Positions 58,380 to 64,000 of a stretch of 64,000 nucleotides of DNA are shown in pieces. Location: positions 54,621,900 through 54,685,899 of the forward strand of contig OZ020268.1 in NCBI GenBank assembly GCA_963971225.1. The letters run 5' to 3'. The notes under the pieces are model-generated. The model saw only the letters and a list, made by a program, of their open reading frames with translations, was not told the DNA's origin and searched no databases. The first letter of the stretch is position 1, and each line of letters starts with the position of its first letter. The position numbers and the translations under genes are program-made. Origin of the DNA: Melieria omissa. Lineage: Eukaryota > Arthropoda > Insecta > Diptera > Ulidiidae.

Positions 58380-59880
58380 GTGCAATTAACTGATTAATGC
58401 ATAATTGAGATTGATTGATCAGAGATTAATTAATTTTAAATAATGTTTGACTAGTTGTAGGTTTAAAAAAATGATTAAATAACTAATTAAGAGTATTGCT
58501 GAGCAGTGATTAAATGTTTAATTGAATAATAAGATAATCAAATTAGCTTTTTCATTATTTTTCAATTGAATGTGAATATTTAGGGAATATTTAAATTAGT
58601 TTTAGTGAATAATTCATTATTTAATAACTAAAATTAATCAAAAAATCATTTATGAAATTTACTAATTAATTGGAATAATTTTAGTTTACTAATAAATAAC
58701 TAAATTATTCAATTCATTTGAGCAATAACAAATTACAAATACAAATTATCAACTAATTAAAATTAATTATTTAAATGAATTAATAATTAACTTAAGTAAG
58801 TTACTAATGAGTTAGAATAATTTTAGTTAATTAACTAACTAATTAAATTATTTAACTAAATTCAGCAATTGCACTTAAAAATACAAATTATAAACTAATT
58901 TAAATTAATTAGTCGACTCATTTTTAATAACCAATGTATTATAATAATTTTAGTTTATTAACTAACTAAGTAAATTATTAAATTAAATTGAGTAATTGCA
59001 TTTCCAAATACAAATTAGAAACGAATTTAAATTAATTAGTCGACTTATTTTTGCCAAAAAATTGTACTAAATGCAGTTGTATTGATTAAATGATCCTATT
59101 GAATTATATAGTCAAATTAGGTATTAATTTCAATGATTCTATCTGATTTATTATCTAATTCAATTATTTAATTCATTAGTTGATGTATTAGTTAATGATT
59201 TAATTGATTGATTTATCAATTGAAACATTAACTGATGAAATAATTTACAATTTAATGAACTAATAAGATGAATAACTGAGTATAAATATTAAATAAATAA
59301 ATATAAATATAAATAAATATTATAAAAAATGAATATTTAAGAAATGCATATTGCCAAATAAGTTGAAATTTAATTAGTCAATTAAATAAACTATAGTGAA
59401 CATATAATTAATAATTTAAATATTTAATAATTTAATTTAGTATAAAATTAAAACAATTATAAATAATTAAATAAATCAATTCTGTAGGTAAATAATTTAT
59501 TAGTTTAAATAAGTTTAAATAACTTTATTTATTTTATTAGTTTAAATAACTGAAGAGCCAATGATTTTAAAATCAAGAAAAAAACACGACTAATCAATGA
59601 TTTTGAATAAATTCAGCAAGAAATAATAATGTTTTGGCTTTGGATATAGTAATTAACACCAGATTGTTATAAGTAATAATATTTTATATTTTATTATAAT
59701 AATATATAATCATTTAATTCATCGCAAATTAGTCAATTAATCAATTAGTTTGAGCAATTGCAGTCTCAAACACAAATTAACAATGAATTTCGACTAATTT
59801 GTGTCCAAAAATATACTAAACGCAGTTGTATTGATTAAAAGATCCAAAGTAAATACTAACCAACTTATAGTTGAATAACT
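58380..59880. repeat. AATTAATT low-complexity tract with local duplications
   Basis: Degenerate AATTAAT words over 1.5 kb. A longer phrase (caaattaNaaacgaatttaaattaatta type, with gtcgact) recurs near 58885-58920 and 59010-59045, and a third related copy lies near 59770. No coding signal. Confidence 0.6.
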
Positions 59881-60509
59881 GATTACAGCTTTCAATGCAA
59901 CTGGTTAAATTATTTTTCCCAATAACTGCTTAGCAACACATTGCATTAGTCAATTAATTGCAAAACACTTACTTTAAGTTGAGCATCTTTTGAAAGGTTT
60001 TAGTTTGAGTTTCAGCTTTAGTTTGAGTTCGAATTTGAGTTGAAAGTTTTGTTGGCATTTTCAGAGACGAAAAAATATCAAATAAAAAACGTATAGAAGG
60101 CAAATTGAATGGCATTTACATTGCGTTGTGTGGTAAGTGGCATTGACTAATTGCTGCTGCACACAGTGTTGGACATTTAAAAATAATTCAATACCTTTTT
60201 TCGGTTGGCATATTTGACTAACAATTTTTTCACCTATGTGATTTGTTGTTATTTGTTTAGCACTAATGTCTTGTTAAACTTCTATTAGCCACATTTATAA
60301 ATAATAAAAACAAATGCTCTTACGTTTTCTTTTTATTTTACTCACTTTTTTCCTTTTTCTTCCCTTTGGGCTTATTATTGTTTTATACTTTTGTCTGGTT
60401 GTTTGCTGGTTCTTGGTACGTTTCCTTATATTCTCTGGAGATTTGCTTACAAAAATATACATATTTATGTGTGTAGGTAGGTATGTGTGTGCTTGTGTGA
60501 GTGTGTGTC

Positions 60510-60592
60510 GTGGTTAAATGTCCTTTTGAAAATTTGCTTTGAACGCCATTGCTGGCACCGGCCGCTGTCCGCAACGCCACGTTCATTTGCAT
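60510..60592 (-). other. Small GC-richer minus-strand segment
   Basis: On the minus strand from ATG 60592 the first 24 codons (MNVALRTAAGASNGVQSKFS and neighbours) have coding-like composition, then the frame runs into a CA-repeat. There is no clear donor, acceptor or domain. It could be a small exon fragment or a conserved patch within a UTR. Confidence 0.15.
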
Positions 60593-61467
60593 TAATTTGT
60601 ACGTAGATTTTTGTTGGAAACTTGTTTTCGAAAATTATAAATTGTGCAATGTGTGGTAGAATGTTTAAAAGTCAATGTATTGTAAGGGTTGTACTGAGGG
60701 GGAAGTTGACACAGTTCAATGTGAATTTCATGTGTTGCTTTTGTTTTTTTTTAGCAATTTTTCCTTCCAGCAATTCTTAGCTGTTTGTGTGTTTATTTCG
60801 TTCTTCTTGTTTGTTTTGTTCTTAACGCTTTTTCTTGCTGAATTTTTTAGAACATTTTTTGACTTAATTTCATTTGCTGTTGCTTGTTTTAGTTTTCGAA
60901 TATCTAATGCGTTTTTAATTAGCTAATGGCTATTTCTTGTTGTTGTTGTTATTGTTGTATAACATTTTGCGACCTTTGCAGTACAGTGAACAGAAGTTGA
61001 TTACAAATAATGAGTTGTTTGGTTTTTGCTTACTGCAAATTTGTTAGGTGTACGAGCAAGTTTGTGTCTTGAATCTTTTGTTTGAATGCCGATTGACATG
61101 TGTTTGTGTGTGAATTGTGTGAGCGTTTGTGAATAGGAGGTGTCAGTGTGTGTACTTCGCTTTGTAATTTCGCTAGACTTAGGTGTATTTTACAAATGTA
61201 TAAAGCTAAATTTTTTGTTTGCGTTTTGTTTTGTGTTTTGTCTTTATGTCTTTATGTCTTCTTGTCTCTGATTTTCTGTTTGTTTTAACGAAAAAAGCCA
61301 AAGTTTAGTTTCGCTTTCGTCTGGTTTGTGGTTCTGTTGCTGCTGTTCGTATCATTTGTATTCATACTCTTTTTTAACATTTTTTTAAATTAATTGTTTA
61401 TTATTTCATTTTATACAGTTTAACTAGTTTTTGTTCGTTTTTTGTTTTTGTATAAATTTCGCTTATA

Positions 61468-61599
61468 TCAGTTTAATTCCCAGTTGCGCGCGATTTCACT
61501 AGCACACTGCACGGCCTCAGCGTCGGCTGCCAGCAATTGGGGGCGTCGTTCGCGAACGACACCAGCACAGTTCGGCGCCGCGTCACTCGGCCGCTCCAT
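61468..61599 (-). CDS. Possible small coding segment on the minus strand
   Basis: A GC-rich island in AT-rich DNA. From ATG 61599 (context cttaaATGG) the minus strand encodes 43 residues (MERPSDAAPNCAG, then RERRPQLLAADAEAV, ending IARNWELN) and stops at 61468. The next frame over is also open, from an acceptor-like cag at about 61611 to a stop at almost the same place (KWSGRVTRRRTVLVS, ending KSRATGN). It may therefore be a short independent frame or the last coding exon of a minus-strand gene. Family not recognised. If real, the T-rich DNA to its left would be the 3' UTR. Confidence 0.35.
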   Translation of the reverse strand: MERPSDAAPNCAGVVRERRPQLLAADAEAVQCASEIARNWELN

Positions 61600-63050
61600 T
61601 TAAGCAAATTCTGCTGACTTAATGCGAAAAAACTACCATAAAAAGGGATTTTATATATATTTTGGGTTTTGCAATTTGTAAATTTCTAGCTGATTTATTT
61701 TATATGAAATTGTTTTTGTACACCGAAAGCTACACGTTCGCTGAAAGATTTGCACGCGCGCGCCGCCGTGCTGGCCGCTCTGACGCCGGCAGCGACCACA
61801 TGTTTTCCCACTTATTAGTTGTTTGTTGTTTTGTTTTTGTTGCAAAAATCCTAGTTGCAATGGCAATGATGCGTTGTGCTCGTTCCCACAAAACGTTCGG
61901 AACAAGAATTCATGATTTTCGCCAAAAAAAAATTAAAATATTTTTTTAAATAAAATATTTTTTAAATAAAATATTTATTCTTCAATTGCTCATTAAGTAT
62001 CTATTAGTTTTCGTTTTAAAATTTTTATAATATTTTATAATTTCGCGCAATTTTTGTTAGTTGTTTTCTATTAGTTTGCAATTTATTTAGAAATTTTGTT
62101 GCCGTTTGAAATTTTGTTTTTTTATTAAATATTTTTTACACTTTTATTATCTTTCACATATGCAATGCACGTCGCTTTGTTGTATTTCTACATCATAAAT
62201 TTTATCGTTAATAAATTTTTTTTTTGGGTTTTTGTTCCATTTGTTTGCTTTTGGTTTTAATTTGTTAGTTTAGTTTTTTTTGTTGTTGTTGTTGATTTTA
62301 TTTAATCTCGCCCGCCCCTCGCTGTTGAAGAGTGTGCACCCATTAGTCTCTTAAATTGTACAATTAAACTTAATTTTCTGTTTCTAGCAGTTCTCAAAAC
62401 AGCTTAAAAAATAATCAGTGAAGCATTTTTTCCGTTTTGTTTGGTATTTTCGCCGAAGCTGGCAACACTGCAACAACAAAGTTGCAGTTTGCAATGAAAA
62501 ATTCCAAAATCATAATTAAGGCAATTCACGTTTTTATGCAAAACTCATTCAAAATGATTTTTTGTTTTCAAAAAATCTATAAGACAGTCGATAGGAGAGT
62601 TAAATAAAGTGGGGTGAGAAAATTTTGATTTTGTTGTTTTTGTTTTTGGTAGCAATACTAGTGGTTGTTGGTGTTGTTGTGGGTTATCGATGGTGGATTT
62701 AGGCATTGATTCTGTGTTTGTACTTGAAGGCAGAATTTCGTTTTTTTTTTATAGAGGACATTGTGGCGTAAAACGAGGCTGTTATGGTGATTGTTGTTGT
62801 ATTTTTTGATTTTTGCCTATAACACAAAACAACTGCATATTTGTTAAGGGGTGTGTGTGGTGGGTGGGAGGAAGGGTATGTTCGACGACATGACTAAGTG
62901 GGGAACGAAAATTGAATTTAACTATACGAATGATTTCGTTTGGCTGTAGCATTGTGGATTTTCGATTTTTAACATTAACATTTTTGTCATTGATTGGTCT
63001 AATAACTGGGCATTGGCATTGGTATTAGTGTTGATTTTGGAATAATGTTG
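61600..63050. other. Non-coding stretch with a small GC-rich patch
   Basis: A GC-rich patch at 61740-61800 gives short frames on both strands (61651-61905 minus, 61662-61949 plus) without splice support. The rest is T-rich with TTGTTG tracts near 62280 and 62660. No gene can be supported. Confidence 0.4.
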
Positions 63051-64000
63051 ACCGTGTGATTAAAACTTAAAATTGGCATTGGTATTTGAAGTTAATTTGG
63101 CATTGATATTGAAATTGAATTGAATGATCAATAGACTCTATAGGCATTGAAAATTAGAAGAAAGATTCAAATTTGTAATTGAATTTCAATTTTAATGCTA
63201 ACATTGATGCTGAATTCAAAGGTCATTATTTGAATTACAATTCGCATTGAATTTATTGAATTGAAAATATATGTGAAAGATGAATTAAAAATTGAATTCA
63301 AATTCAATTGAAAATCGAACTGATATTGAATTGAAGACTTATTGAAAATTGAATTGATATTAAATTGACGGAATTGAATTGATATTGAATTGAAATTGAA
63401 TTGAAGACTTGATTGAGAACTGAATGGAAATTGAATTTAAAATTAAATTGAACATACAATCGAAATTGATAATAGACTTAAAAACTGTATTTAAGTTCAA
63501 TTAAAATGTTAATTAAACATTTAATTGGAAATTGAAGTGAAAACCGAATTGAAAAATGAATTAAAAATAAATGATAATGGAGTTTTATTTAAAATTAAAT
63601 ATATTTGAAAACTGAATTTAAATTTAATTCAAAAATTGAACTGATAATTTATTTAAAATTGGGAGTTAATTGAAAATATAATTGAAAATTTAATTCAAAT
63701 TTGAATTAATATTTAATCAAAACTTGAATTGAAAATAAAATTGAAAATTGAATTTAAATTTAATTTAATTGAAAAGTGAATTGAAAACTGAAATTAAATT
63801 TTTTTTGTTTAAAAAGTTAGTTGAAAACGAAATTATAATTATATGTAATTGAAAAGTAAATTGAAAAAGGAATTTTAACTTATGTCAAAAATTGAATTGA
63901 AAATTAAATTAAAAATTGAATTGAAAATTGAAATTAAATTTTATTTGAACTTGAATTAATTGAAGTTAAATTTAATTAAAAATTTATTTGAAGTTGAATT
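63050..64000. repeat. Degenerate AATTGAA simple repeat
   Basis: Words of the type gaaattgaattgaaaattga recur for nearly 1 kb to the window end, with drifting spacing. Low complexity, no coding signal. Confidence 0.8.

Larger units (their letters stand above)
55640..61467 (-). other. T-rich (plus strand) region, possible long 3' UTR of a minus-strand gene
   Basis: From 55640 to about 58330, and again from about 60200 to 61467, the plus strand is strongly T/G-biased (TTTGTTTT, TTGTTGTTG), so the minus strand is A/C-rich with CAACAA words, as in long fly untranslated regions. A GC-rich minus-strand segment ending in a stop codon lies at its upstream end (61468). Small plus-strand frames such as 56562-56861 are Phe/Leu/Cys-rich by composition. 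TG microsatellites lie at 56987-57008 and near 57055-57072. Inference from strand asymmetry only. Confidence 0.3.

Noticed and set aside
1..64000. tRNA, rRNA, CRISPR or bacterial-type operon features
   Set aside because: None seen on reading; the gene structure with spliced exons and fly-type repeats is eukaryotic. Small RNA hairpins could not be tested without folding tools.

Overview
The window looks like a chromosome segment from a higher fly (Diptera, Cyclorrhapha; a tephritid-like fruit fly is my best guess). The reasons are a gene layout with short GC-rich exons in long AT-rich introns, CAA/TTG-rich non-coding DNA, poly-Gln and poly-Asn coding tracts, and several Tc1/mariner copies, two of them of a DD41D-like type that I remember from the rosa elements of Ceratitis. 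Species cannot be fixed from sequence alone.

The main gene is a plus-strand class XV unconventional myosin, the counterpart of Drosophila Myo10A (sisyphus). I can trace six coding exons: 20535-20660, 24232-31179, 50689-51356, 51433-51679, 51746-52885 and 52950-53117. Their junctions keep one frame and give about 3098 residues. In order the protein has an SH3-like N-terminus, motor head, three IQ motifs, MyTH4, a short FERM/ubiquitin-like stretch, a very long disordered linker, a FERM-like segment, a Gln/His-rich linker, a second MyTH4 and a C-terminal FERM. The first 20 kb is non-coding: probable 5' UTR or promoter blocks set in AT-rich DNA with several mobile-element relics.

The 19.5-kb intron (31180-50688) holds a second plus-strand coding exon (36307-37602, 432 codons) with its own GC-richer upstream block. 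It ends at a phase-0 donor. The next myosin exon starts in phase 0, so this is either an alternative promoter for a motor-less myosin tail or the first exon of an interleaved gene that continues past the window. The same intron is crowded with mobile elements: three mariner-family copies (one nearly full length with perfect 27-bp terminal repeats and one nonsense codon), two LINE remnants, TTAA-flanked and CAGTGGCG-type non-autonomous elements, and tandem duplications. One duplication carries a mariner in one copy and an empty site in the other.

Downstream of the myosin stop (53117) lie a long AT-rich 3' flank with a 310-bp AAAAT pentanucleotide tract, then about 6 kb that is T-rich on the plus strand and could be the long 3' UTR of a minus-strand gene. 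A GC-rich minus-strand segment at 61468-61599 may be the end of that gene's coding region. The last kilobase is an AATTGAA-type degenerate simple repeat. I saw no tRNA, rRNA, CRISPR array or other RNA gene.
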